From Thermoplasmatales archaeon SW_10_69_26 (GTDB lineage Archaea > Thermoplasmatota > SW-10-69-26), in assembly GCA_003009755.1 (NCBI GenBank), contig PXUB01000025.1, forward strand, positions 3,275 through 67,274: DNA of 64,000 bases, given 5' to 3'. Shown here in pieces: positions 8,315 to 15,572 of this stretch; the stretch's first letter is position 1, and each line of letters opens with the position of its first letter. The notes under the pieces are model-generated. The model saw nothing but the letters and a program-made list of their open reading frames with translations. It was not told the origin of the DNA and did no database searches. The position numbers were made by a program, and so were the translations under genes.

Positions 8315-8495
8315 CCGCGTTCGAGCAGAGGACCGGATCGCTGGAGGGGTAGTCGGTGTCGGCGTCCCCAGCGAGCCCGCCAAGATGGGCCCCAACACCA
8401 CACTGAACGTCGACCTGCTCCTGGGACCCGACCACGAAGCTCGCGAGGGTTCCACAATGGAACGCTACGTCGTCGACGGCCGCGAGGCCGCCAGC
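8315..8495 (+). pseudogene. Decayed fragment of a glmU 3' end
   Basis: Reading forward gives GVPSEPAKMGPNTTLNVDLL then LGPDHEAREGSTMERYVVDG, which aligns with the C-terminus of the intact GlmU upstream (GDGAKTGINATLNVGVVLGP then GETVKPGETVDESRVDG). Nucleotide identity is clear too, for example CTGAACGTCG in both. There is no start codon or nucleotidyltransferase half. It seems to be a remnant of a second glmU-like copy, or of a duplication of the glmU end when the toxin-antitoxin cluster was inserted. The limits are approximate. Confidence 0.6.
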
Positions 8496-8612
8496 GGGAT
8501 GGACGGCACGGTCCGTGGAGGCCGGTCCGAACATCTGTGCCCCCGCGGACTCGACTTGAACCACTAGCCCGGTTTCCTTCCATACTCCGCGGTCTGCGTG
8601 GAGGTGGACGGT

Positions 8613-8676
8613 GGGAGAAGAGGAGGAAGAGAGGGGGGAGAGCCCGGCGCAGGGTCGCGGAGGGCCAGCGCCGGGC
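8613..8676 (-). terminator. Hairpin plus 29-nt pyrimidine tract after the pilin gene
   Basis: On the minus strand, a perfect 9-bp stem (GCCCGGCGC at 8668-8676 read on the minus strand, paired with 8642-8650) with a 17-nt loop is followed at 8641-8613 by 29 uninterrupted pyrimidines. It lies 18 nt past the pilin stop. Terminator function is inferred from position and from the same architecture at four other gene ends in the window. Confidence 0.6.
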
Positions 8677-8693
8677 GAGGGGATGGATCCAGC

Positions 8694-9278
8694 CTACGTC
8701 GTGTCCTTGGGCATCTCCTTGCAGTCGATCGAGACGTCGAGGATCGTGCTGTCGCGCACGGACATGGTGACGATGTGGTTGCCCTCCTTCTGGCAGGGGA
8801 GGTAGAGGTACTCGCCCACGTCCCAGTCGTTGCTGGCTAGGTCGGTGAAGAAGCGCTCCGTCTCGTCGGCAGTGTCCAGCGTTCCGTCACCGCCGTGGTC
8901 TCGCAGGCACTCGCCTTGCGCGGAGTCGGAGGCGCTGGCACCGCCGTTCTGCGCGGCCACGCACAGGTGGGCATCACCGAGGCTGTTCCCATCGGAATCG
9001 GTGGCCGAGTAGGTTACGTCGTCCTCCTTGTAAGCGGCGTTCTCACCTTGGGTCAACGTGACCTGAATCCACTCCTCGTCGCCGTTGTCGTTCAAGTCGA
9101 TGGCTTTGGCCGTGGCGCTGGCCTGCTCGGGTCCGTCCTGTTCGCTGGCGAACCCGCTCACCCACACGTACACCGTCGCCGCCAGGACCACCGTGATCGC
9201 CACCATCAGGATCACGGCGATCACCGGTGAAACGCCCTCGTCGGAACGGAGCTTCTCGATAGCTTTCTCGATGCTCAT
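8694..9278 (-). CDS. Type IV pilin (archaeal pilin N-terminal domain), copy 2
   Basis: 194 residues. A short charged leader ends in SDEG, then VSPVIAVILMVAITVVLAA forms the class III signal/hydrophobic helix, to be cut by the archaeal prepilin peptidase after the Gly. The rest is a secreted beta-rich head with four Cys (in LCV, ECL, PCQ and DCK contexts) that are at equivalent places in the neighbouring pilin, so two disulfides are likely. It follows the other pilin by 12 nt with a GGGGAGA ribosome binding site before its ATG. Adhesion pilus subunit is the likely role; archaellin is less likely as no motor genes are near. Confidence 0.85.
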   Translation of the reverse strand: MSIEKAIEKLRSDEGVSPVIAVILMVAITVVLAATVYVWVSGFASEQDGPEQASATAKAIDLNDNGDEEWIQVTLTQGENAAYKEDDVTYSATDSDGNSLGDAHLCVAAQNGGASASDSAQGECLRDHGGDGTLDTADETERFFTDLASNDWDVGEYLYLPCQKEGNHIVTMSVRDSTILDVSIDCKEMPKDTT

Positions 9279-9290
9279 CGTGGTCTCCCC

Positions 9291-9806
9291 TTACTGAGGA
9301 GCCGAGGACTTCTCGTCGCAGGTCACGGAGGTGTCCAAGATCGTGCTGTCCCGGACCGAAATCGTGACGAGGTGGGTGCCCTCCTCCTGGCAGGGTACCC
9401 ACAGGTTCTGGCCGACCTTCCAGTCGCTGGACGACGACTTGAAGTCGTTCGTACACTCGTCGCTACCACCCTGCTTGGCGTCGGTACAGAAGTGGGTGTC
9501 GATCGCCAGCGAGTTCCCGGACGGATCCGTGCCCGACGTGGTCACGTCGTCCGACCCGTAGGGTGCGTTCTCGCCGCTCGTCAGCGTCACTTTCACCCAC
9601 TCTACGTCACCGTTGTCGCCGAGGTCGACCCCGCTGGCGGTTGCGCTCGCTTGCTCGGGCCCCTCCTGCTCGCTGGCGAACCCACTCACCCAAACATACA
9701 CTGTCGCTGCGAGCACGACCGTGATCGCCACCATCAGGATCACCGCGATCACGGGGGAGACGCCCTCGTCAGCTTTCAGTGCGTTGATTCGTTCTCTGAG
9801 AGTCAT
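9291..9806 (-). CDS. Type IV pilin (archaeal pilin N-terminal domain), copy 1
   Basis: 171 residues, a tandem paralog of the next gene downstream: leader with KADEG, then VSPVIAVILMVAITVVLAA, identical to its neighbour over the hydrophobic helix and through YVWVSGFASEQ. Four Cys (FCT, ECT, PCQ, TCD) match the four in the partner, and both end their domain with VSIRDSTILD-like text (here ISVRDSTILDTSV). First gene of the two-gene unit. TATA candidates lie at about 9827-9835 and a stronger AT-rich one at 9874-9896, so the leader length is not settled. Confidence 0.85.
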   Translation of the reverse strand: MTLRERINALKADEGVSPVIAVILMVAITVVLAATVYVWVSGFASEQEGPEQASATASGVDLGDNGDVEWVKVTLTSGENAPYGSDDVTTSGTDPSGNSLAIDTHFCTDAKQGGSDECTNDFKSSSSDWKVGQNLWVPCQEEGTHLVTISVRDSTILDTSVTCDEKSSAPQ

Positions 9807-10401
9807 GCTATGTCCTCCGGAACCGACCCGTTACCACACGGCCAAGTTCCACACCGCCATGCTCGTCGGCTACCCCACTTAAATGTTCAATAAAGGGGAG
9901 ACCACCCAGTCGACCATGGAGCAGGGACGGGCACTCGACCTACCCGTAGCGGAAGATCGGGAGAGGGAAGAGGACTGGGAGACCCCGGCCCCTCCACACG
10001 GCTCCAGATGGCGTCGATGCATTCGTCGAGTGTGCATTCGTTGGTCCTCCAGCGTCGACGCCGACGAGGGCGCCAGCGCCGATCGGTCCCCCGTCCGCCT
10101 CGTTCCCCCTCATAAAGGTTCGAGGAGGGGCCCGCCGGGCTGTCTCGTTAAGCAGGGGCCGCGAAGGACACGAAGGATCGCCAAGGCCACGAAGGGCCTG
10201 TGACTCGCCGCCGGGCGGCGTTGTCACGGCAGCTGTCGCGTCCTTGGTGGTCCCCCCGTTTCTTATCCTTACAGCGCGGGGGCCCGCTGCCGCTTGCCCT
10301 GGGTGACGGGAGGAGGCTCTTCCGCCTGGGAGACCGGCACGTCCTCGGGGGTCACGTTGAAATACGAGGAGGGTTTTCCCCGGCCCCCCCACGGTGGCAG
10401 C
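9807..10401. other. Intergenic region between pilins and rps15
   Basis: About 595 bases with no convincing gene. It holds the pilin promoter (AT-rich CTTAAATGTTCAATAAAGG at 9879-9897) and the rps15 promoter (GAAATAC at 10359-10365, about 40 nt before the ATG). A stretch with repeated CACGAAGG-like words at 10157-10198 recalls the common short intergenic repeats of GC-rich genomes. Reading frames here are Arg/Pro-rich and look like noise. Confidence 0.5.
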
Positions 10402-10839
10402 ATGGCTCCCGACGACGACGCTCGCGCCCGCAAAGCAGCCCACGAGGACCCCGACTGGTCCCGCCTCACCGGTAAGGAGGTCGAGGAGCTCGTGGTCGAC
10501 CTGGCCGACGAAGGCAAGCAGTCCTCCGAGATCGGCACGATCCTCCGCGATCAGTACGCGGTGCCCGACGTGAAGGCCGCCACGGGGAAGAAGATCACCG
10601 CCATCATGGAGGAGAACGACGTCGATCCCCCGGTTCCGGAGGATCTGCGCAACCTCCTCGCTCGCGCGGTGAACCTGCGCGAGCACCTCAAGGAGAACCC
10701 CAACGACCTGCACAACCGACGCGGTCTGCAACAGATCGAGTCCAAGATCCGGAAGCTCGCCAAGTACTACAAGGAAGAGGGCGAGCTCGACCGGGAGTGG
10801 GCCTACAGCGAGCGGACCGCCAAGATGGTCGTCGAGTGA
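10402..10839 (+). CDS. rps15: 30S ribosomal protein S15 (uS15), archaeal type
   Basis: 145 residues, the archaeal/eukaryotic long form with an extra N-terminal helical domain. Seen: SRLTGKEVEELVVDLADEGK, IGTILRDQYAVPDVKAATGK (the archaeal N-terminal domain), then LHNRRGLQQIESKIRKLAKY as the conserved helix that binds the 16S three-way junction. First gene of the classical archaeal cluster rps15 - RecJ-like DHH - Pcc1, with 22 nt to the next gene. Confidence 0.96.
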   Translation: MAPDDDARARKAAHEDPDWSRLTGKEVEELVVDLADEGKQSSEIGTILRDQYAVPDVKAATGKKITAIMEENDVDPPVPEDLRNLLARAVNLREHLKENPNDLHNRRGLQQIESKIRKLAKYYKEEGELDREWAYSERTAKMVVE

Positions 10840-10861
10840 CCCGCGACGCTCGCGGGAGCCC

Positions 10862-12184
10862 ATGAGCCTCGAGGCTCGCTGCCGGGAAGCCGCCAAGCGC
10901 TTCGAGGACACCGATTTCCTTCGCATCGTCTCCGACGACGACGCCGACGGGATCGCAGCCGCCGGCATCCTGACCCGTGCGCTGGACCGGGCCGCGATCC
11001 CGTTCCACCTGACCCTGGACCGGTTGCACGTCGACGAGTACCGCGACCTGCAAAGCCACGACGCGGTGCTCTTGCTCGACCAGGGCTCCGGCGAGCTCGA
11101 CGAGCTGGCCAACCACCCCGGCACCGTGATCGTGCTCGACCACCACCAGATCGAGGGCCGAGCCCCGCACGCTCTCCACGTGAACGCTCACATGGAGGGC
11201 ATCGACGGGACCCACGACGCCTGCACGAGCGCGATCGCGCTCCTGACGGCGCTCGAGCTCTCGCCGGACAACGTCGACCTGGCGCCGATCGCGATGGCCG
11301 GCATCGTCGGCGACCGCCAACACGTCCCCGAGCTCGGCGAGATCAACAGCTCGATCGCGGACCGCGGCACCGACGAGGGTTCCCTGTCCATCGTCGAGGG
11401 CCTGGATCTGCCGCCGCGCGAGCCCTTGGCCGACGCGCTGGCGACGAGCACGGACCCCTACCTGCCGACGATCGGCGGGCGTGCCTCGCGAGCCGCCGGG
11501 TTCCTCGAGGAGCTGGGCTTCGAGGCCGACCACCGGCTGGTCGACCTCGACGAGGACGCTCGCGGACGGCTCACCTCCGCCATCGTGGCTCACCTGGTGA
11601 AGCACGGGGCCGAGCCGGACGCGGTCGAGCAAACCGCCGGCCAGCGCTACGAGGGCCAGGTCTGCGGTCGCCGGATGAGCGCCGGCCGGTTGGCGGCGAT
11701 CTTCAACGCCTGCGAGCGCGAGGACGAACCCTCGCTGGGTGTCGCGATCGCCCACGGCGACCGCGAGGCGCTGCGCGCCGGCGAACGCCACGTCGAACGC
11801 TACCGGGACAGCCTGCTCGAGGGCCTCGTCCAGCTCGAGAACGACCCGCCGGAGGCGCGCGCCGCGATCCAGGCCTTCGACGCGATCGATCCCGAGCTCG
11901 TGGGCGCCCACTGCGGGTTGGGGATGACCTACCTGTTCGACAAGGCCCGCCCGACGTTCGGGCTCAAGTCCAGCAACGGGAACCTGAAGATCAGCGGGCG
12001 CGCCACGCCCCAGCTCGTGGACGCCGGCGTCGATCTGGCCGAGGCGCTGGCCCAGGCCGCCGACGAGCACGACGGCAACGGCGGCGGGCATCCGATCGCG
12101 GCCGGCGCGATGATCCCCGCCGACCAGCGCGAGCCGTTCCTGGCTCGCCTCGACGAGCTCGTGGAGGCCCAGCTGCGTGGCTGA
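10862..12184 (+). CDS. RecJ-like DHH phosphoesterase (GAN-type exonuclease)
   Basis: 440 residues. Residues 20-40 carry RIVSDDDADGIAAAGIL, the DHH motif I; VLLLDQGSGELDEL and VIVLDHHQIEG near 62 and 85 supply motifs II and III (the DHH triad); VGDRQ near 148 is motif IV; and the C-terminal DHHA1 part ends with DGNGGGHPIAAGAMI (GGGH motif) near 402. Archaeal proteins at this locus include the GINS-associated single-strand exonuclease GAN acting at replication forks. Starts 22 nt after rps15 and overlaps the Pcc1 gene by 8 nt. Confidence 0.9.
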   Translation: MSLEARCREAAKRFEDTDFLRIVSDDDADGIAAAGILTRALDRAAIPFHLTLDRLHVDEYRDLQSHDAVLLLDQGSGELDELANHPGTVIVLDHHQIEGRAPHALHVNAHMEGIDGTHDACTSAIALLTALELSPDNVDLAPIAMAGIVGDRQHVPELGEINSSIADRGTDEGSLSIVEGLDLPPREPLADALATSTDPYLPTIGGRASRAAGFLEELGFEADHRLVDLDEDARGRLTSAIVAHLVKHGAEPDAVEQTAGQRYEGQVCGRRMSAGRLAAIFNACEREDEPSLGVAIAHGDREALRAGERHVERYRDSLLEGLVQLENDPPEARAAIQAFDAIDPELVGAHCGLGMTYLFDKARPTFGLKSSNGNLKISGRATPQLVDAGVDLAEALAQAADEHDGNGGGHPIAAGAMIPADQREPFLARLDELVEAQLRG

Positions 12185-12407
12185 GCGCCGCTTCGCCCTC
12201 GACTGGTCGCTGGAGATCGAGCACGAGCACGCCGAGCAGCTGGCCGAGGCCCTGGCGCCGGAGACCGACGACCACGCCCGGCTCCGTGCCGAGGGCGATC
12301 GCCTCGTCCTCGAGGGCGAGGGCTCGGCCGGCGAGAGCCTGCACACGCTCGACGACGCGCTCGCCTGCCTGACCGGCGCCGTCGAGGTGCTCGACGAGAC
12401 GGAGTGA
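12177..12407 (+). CDS. pcc1: KEOPS complex Pcc1-type subunit
   Basis: 76 residues, the size of archaeal Pcc1. Pattern beta-alpha-beta-beta-alpha: FALDWSLEIEHEHAEQLAEA, LAPETDD, ARLRAEGDRLVLEGEG, then SLHTLDDALACLTGAVEVLD. KEOPS makes the t6A modification of tRNAs reading ANN codons; Pcc1 dimerises and binds Kae1. The call leans on its position right after rps15 and the DHH gene, as in many euryarchaea. GTG start overlaps the DHH stop. The rps3ae gene often found next is absent here. Confidence 0.75.
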   Translation: MAERRFALDWSLEIEHEHAEQLAEALAPETDDHARLRAEGDRLVLEGEGSAGESLHTLDDALACLTGAVEVLDETE

Positions 12408-12635
12408 CCGCCGCTCCCGCAGAGGACGGGCGCTGCTCGTCCCCGCCGGCCTCGTCCAGGTTTCCGCCGGGCAGGGTGGCGGCCAAGCCGGACGCGGTTT
12501 TCTGTCCCCCTCCGCCCACGGCCGCGCTCACGAGTGGGGCAACTCCCAGTCAGGCAAAACGTCGACGCAGGAGTGTCGCTAGCGAGGGAGCCGGGACTGA
12601 GATCTCGCTGGTGGCTTCGTCGGGGAGCAGCGCCA

Positions 12636-13232
12636 TCACGATGATGCCGCAGCCCAGGTGCCGAGCCCGATCCGTCCGTAGGCGTCGAAGATCGTGGAGT
12701 CGACCGGCAGGTCTCCGAGCCTGTCGATCTCTCGTTGAACGCCCGACTGGAAGGTTCGCCAAAGCCAGGCGAGTAGGAGCAAAGCCGCGCCGATGAGTTT
12801 CAGCGATCGTTGGCGCTGGGCGGCGGTGTCGAAGATGCCGCCCAAGGGGATCAACCCGACCGCGGCGAACCCGCCGATCAGGTGCACGAAGAATGCCCAC
12901 GTGGCGACGAGCAACATGAGCGCGGCCGACGAGAACCGCTCTCGACCCTCCTCGGCCAAGGTGCTCGTGGCCGGCATCTAGGCCAGCGAGAACCCGATCG
13001 GTACGAAGAACGCCCGGCCCCAGAAACGGGCTGTGCTCGGTATCAGGCCGACGAACGCGGCCGCGGGAATCGCTGCCGGGTCCGGTCTCAACAAGGCGTA
13101 GACGCCGAACGAGATGAACGCCATCCACGCGGCGGGCAGGTACTCGAACATCGGCTGCCAGCCAACCCCCGTGAGCTCTTGTACTTCGGCGAAGAGCAGG
13201 TGGTAGCCGTGTTCGTGCACGGCGCCGCGCAA
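12636..13232 (-). pseudogene. Membrane protein gene interrupted by an in-frame TAG
   Basis: Two reading frames lie end to end in the same phase: 13232-12978 ends ...FFVPIGFSLA then TAG, and the very next codon starts MPATSTLAEEGRERFSSAAL, running to 12636. Together they give about 198 residues with four or five membrane segments (YLPAAWMAFISFGVYALL, FFVPIGFSLA, ALMLLVATWAFFVHLIGGFA, LIGAALLLLAWLW). The first part starts at a TTG and lacks a clear promoter. Family not recognised. It may be dead, or the TAG may be read through; no pyrrolysine genes are in the window, so decay is the simpler reading. Confidence 0.5.
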
Positions 13233-13317
13233 GGGGAAAGCCCTCCTGGTCCCTCGTGTCTCCCGTCACCCAGTTGACGAACACGGTGTCTGTACGCTGG
13301 ATGCCGGAGATGTATCC

Positions 13318-13614
13318 TCAGTGTACGTTTGCGTCGACGTGCATCATGTACTCGTCCCCGTCGCGCTCGCCGGTGACGAAGTAGTCGAACATCGCGCGGC
13401 CGAGGGTGACGAGCGCGGGGACCTCCTCGGGGATCCCGTTCTGATCGTTGAAGGTGTCCAGGTGGAGGACGAACCCGCTGGAGAACACGAACAGCAAGGC
13501 CAGGCCGAGGCCGAGCCCGGTGGCCAGTTTCTTGCAGGCGGCGCCGGACAGGCGCGAGGCATCCGGCTCGGGTAGGTTAGCCCTTCGGTTGGCTTCCTCG
13601 TCGCTGGCTTCCCA
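13318..13614 (-). pseudogene. Membrane-anchored protein fragment without a start
   Basis: An open frame on the minus strand reads DEEANRRANLPEPDASRLSG, then a membrane helix (LGLGLALLFVFSSGFVLHL) and an extracellular-looking stretch that ends GERDGDEYMMHVDANVH before TGA. The composition is that of real protein, but upstream the frame closes at a TGA with no ATG, so it is either a 5'-truncated gene or frameshifted. It precedes the TAG-interrupted membrane gene on the same strand by about 90 nt and may once have belonged with it. Function unknown. Confidence 0.4.
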
Positions 13615-13829
13615 TCATACGCTTCCCGGTCGACGGAGCGAGCCCCACCATAGAGCGATGCAACGGGGTCGATCGGATTTCGCGAGTCCACCATCAGCGA
13701 GTTTTTCCTTGCTTTCTTTGAGATCCAACGGGCGAACAGAGGGTGTGCGCGGCGCCTTGGCGCTGGCCGTTTGGTTTCAGGGACCTGCTCTCCGGTTTCT
13801 GTATGCTTGGTCGCGTACATCCGGACGGG

Positions 13830-14012
13830 ATGGTTGGCGCCAGAGAGGAATTAGCGGCCATCGTTCAGGATCTCGGCGAAGCCGACGCGGAGTTGGTCCT
13901 GAGCTCCGTTCACCTGCTCCGGACTGAGAACGGAAAAGCGGCTCGAGCTCTCCGTTCAGCACTCCTCGAGAGCCGTCGAGGAGGCCGCGACGGTGAACGC
14001 CCAGCACGTTGA
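13830..14012 (+). CDS. Small helical protein, doubtful
   Basis: 60 residues from ATG: VGAREELAAIVQDLGEADAE then LVLSSVHLLRTENGKAARAL. The first 33 residues look like true helical protein. Shortly after, the +1 frame becomes the better one (KRLELSVQHSSRAVEEAATV to a TAG near 14034), hinting at a frameshift near 13935. No family recognised and no partner nearby except the PIN pair on the other strand. May be a remnant. Confidence 0.3.
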   Translation: MVGAREELAAIVQDLGEADAELVLSSVHLLRTENGKAARALRSALLESRRGGRDGERPAR

Positions 14013-14110
14013 CGGTCTCGCGTTCGAGGTGTAGCCCGACCGCGAGGAGGTGCGGGCGCCGGGAGGGGACACGGCCGTCCGGCCGGGCGATTGACCATTG
14101 TCAGACCGCC

Positions 14111-14611
14111 TCAGTCCTCGGCGGCTTCCTTGAGCCTCTCGTAGAGCTTCGGTGACAGGTAATAGCCGAGTTCGAGGAGTCGGTCCAGTCGGCGCTCGAA
14201 GCCCCCGCTCGTGAGATCGCCGCGGCGGGCAGACCTCAGCAACAGGAAGGGCGTGCTGACGGGCGAGAGGTCCAACGTCTTCGCCGCTTGGATGGCGGTC
14301 TTGTCGTCGAGGATCACCTCGTCGATCTCCCGTTCGAGGGCCAAGGCGAGCACGGAGGATTCCCCCTCGTGGATGTTGGCGAGGTTGTGGGGGAGCCGGT
14401 CGGGGTCGGCCTGGATGGGTTGGATCCGGCCTTGGTCGACGACCGTATTGATGAGGTCGATCTCGGCGTGCTGCTCGGGGTTGCGAGCCCGGATCTTGTC
14501 CAGAACGATCAGAGTGGTTGCGACAGGTTCGGGCAACAGATCGAGCTCGCCCAGCTTTCCCAGGAAGATGAGCGGAGAGGCGTTGACGACACTCTCGACG
14601 TCGGATCTCAC
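14111..14611 (-). CDS. PIN-like nucleic-acid-cleaving toxin (DUF3368-type)
   Basis: 166 residues. VVNASPLIFLGKLGELDLLP at residues 8-27 is the start of the PIN-like family in which the first Asp is replaced by Asn-Ala-Ser-Pro; NIHEGESSVLALALE near 79 gives the conserved Glu pair, and VILDDKTAIQAAKTLDL near 98 the Asp pair; LLLRSARRGDLTSGGFERRL follows as usual. It is coupled to a CopG/UPF0175-like antitoxin whose gene ends inside its ATG. Likely ribonuclease toxin of a type II pair. Confidence 0.82.
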   Translation of the reverse strand: MRSDVESVVNASPLIFLGKLGELDLLPEPVATTLIVLDKIRARNPEQHAEIDLINTVVDQGRIQPIQADPDRLPHNLANIHEGESSVLALALEREIDEVILDDKTAIQAAKTLDLSPVSTPFLLLRSARRGDLTSGGFERRLDRLLELGYYLSPKLYERLKEAAED

Positions 14612-14904
14612 TCGAGTCCCTCGATCTGATCCTCGAGGAGCCCTTCGTCGGTTCGAAGCCCGCGCCCGCGCGCCTGTAACTCCTGGAGGAAGGTGACGAG
14701 GTCGATCCCGGCCGAGGAGGCAGCCTGCCAGGCCGTGGTCCCTCCTCGCTGGTATCGTTCCACGGCCTGGTCGAGCGACAGGTCCTCGATGCCGCGTTCG
14801 AGAGCGCGCCGGATGACGGTGGACCGGTCCACGTGCTCGTCATCGGCCATTTCGTCGAGGGCTTCGAGGAGGCCTTCTGGCAACCGAACGGTGGTCGTCG
14901 GCAT
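14608..14904 (-). CDS. Antitoxin: ribbon-helix-helix plus UPF0175-like tail
   Basis: 98 residues. MPTTTVRLPEGLLEALDEMA and VDRSTVIRRALERGIEDL form a CopG-type ribbon-helix-helix; YQRGGTTAWQAASSAGIDLV is the UPF0175-like second part, common in partners of DUF3368 PIN toxins. Four-nt overlap with the toxin gene. The region before the start (14905-14935) contains ATTCACGTAGAACATATCGT-like AT-rich sequence that fits a promoter at leaderless distance. Confidence 0.82.
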   Translation of the reverse strand: MPTTTVRLPEGLLEALDEMADDEHVDRSTVIRRALERGIEDLSLDQAVERYQRGGTTAWQAASSAGIDLVTFLQELQARGRGLRTDEGLLEDQIEGLE

Positions 14905-15490
14905 CGAATACGATATGTTCTACGTGAATGCATAAGGGTTGTGGCTGGCTCGATGCTTCGCAGTCGGGACCTGTGCTCGTTCTTAACGTCGAGTGGAGCA
15001 ACCGGCCTGTGCCATTCCAGATCGAGGACGACGGCCTGCGGACCTCCCTTGGACCCGGCTAGAGGGCCGCTGACAATGTCTTTCGGGTTTCAACGGTTCT
15101 TAGGCCTCGAGGGGACGACAGCAGGTCAGCGGAGCCTCCCGGCGCAACCTCGTGCAACTCCGACCCCGTCCAACTCGTCCTCGGCGGACTCATCCTCTGC
15201 GCCTCCGGCCTCACGTGGACGTGGGCGTTGGTCGAGGCACGGGTTGTACAGGGTCCGACACGGGCACAACGTCCAGCCTAACTCCTCGTGCTGGTCCTGC
15301 GAGAGGTACAGTCGGAGGTCCAGCGTGCGCGTGGGCATCAGGCGCCGAACCAATAGCTTCAACACCCACAAACCGTCGGGATTTTCCTGTCAAAGAGGGC
15401 GTCGAACCCACTCTCTTCCTCCGACCGGGCGGGCATACCCCCGGCCTAGAGGCCAGGGCCCTGCCCGCCCACAAAAGGTAGGAAAGATAC
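14905..15490. other. Intergenic region with a long hairpin
   Basis: About 585 bases without a convincing gene. A minus-strand frame at 15126-15371 has protein-like text (TRTLDLRLYLSQDQHEELGW) but no known family and is not called. At 15433-15475 there is a long imperfect inverted repeat, GGGCGGGCA pairing with TGCCCGCCC, with an inner GGCC/GGCC stem; it may be part of the transcript end of the large VWA gene. Confidence 0.4.
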
Positions 15491-15562
15491 GAGGAGGAGA
15501 GGGGAGGAGGGGGCAGACTCCTCCCCGCCTCCTTGCGGAGGCCGGCGGTTGGTTTCGCCGGC
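15491..15562 (-). terminator. Triple hairpin and pyrimidine tract after the VWA gene
   Basis: Minus strand, 10 nt past the stop: stem 1, GCCGGCG/CGCCGGC (15541-15562); stem 2, GCCTCC/GGAGGC closed by a GCAA tetraloop (15527-15542, sharing two bases with stem 1); stem 3, GGGGAGGA/TCCTCCCC (15501-15526); then TCTCCTCCTC. Three stems in a row is unusual. Terminator or 3' mRNA stabiliser is inferred. Confidence 0.55.
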
Positions 15563-15572
15563 TTGAGCTCGG

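Noticed and set aside
8520-8575. tRNA-like text on the minus strand (GGTTCAAGTCGAGTCC then GCGGGGGCAC)
   Set aside because: It looks like a T-arm and acceptor 3' end, but the T-stem does not pair and no matching 5' half or anticodon arm is upstream.
10157-10198. Short CACGAAGG-type repeats as a CRISPR or REP element
   Set aside because: Only a few loose copies with no regular spacing.
10862-12346. Long open frames opposite the DHH, NosD-like, tgtA, valS and aminopeptidase genes
   Set aside because: They are Arg/Ala/Val-rich mirror frames caused by high GC and codon bias, without domains or promoters.
12408-12635. Possible Nudix-box-like text (LPGGNLDEAGGDE) on the minus strand after pcc1
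   Set aside because: The REXXEE-GU core is missing and the frame is short; chance in GC-rich DNA is likely.
15126-15371. 81-residue minus-strand frame with protein-like start
   Set aside because: No family, no good promoter, second half is low complexity; not enough to call a gene.
15370-15480. tRNA-like GGGTTCGACGCCC near a strong hairpin
   Set aside because: The T-stem has a mismatch and no acceptor partner; the hairpin explains the signal better.
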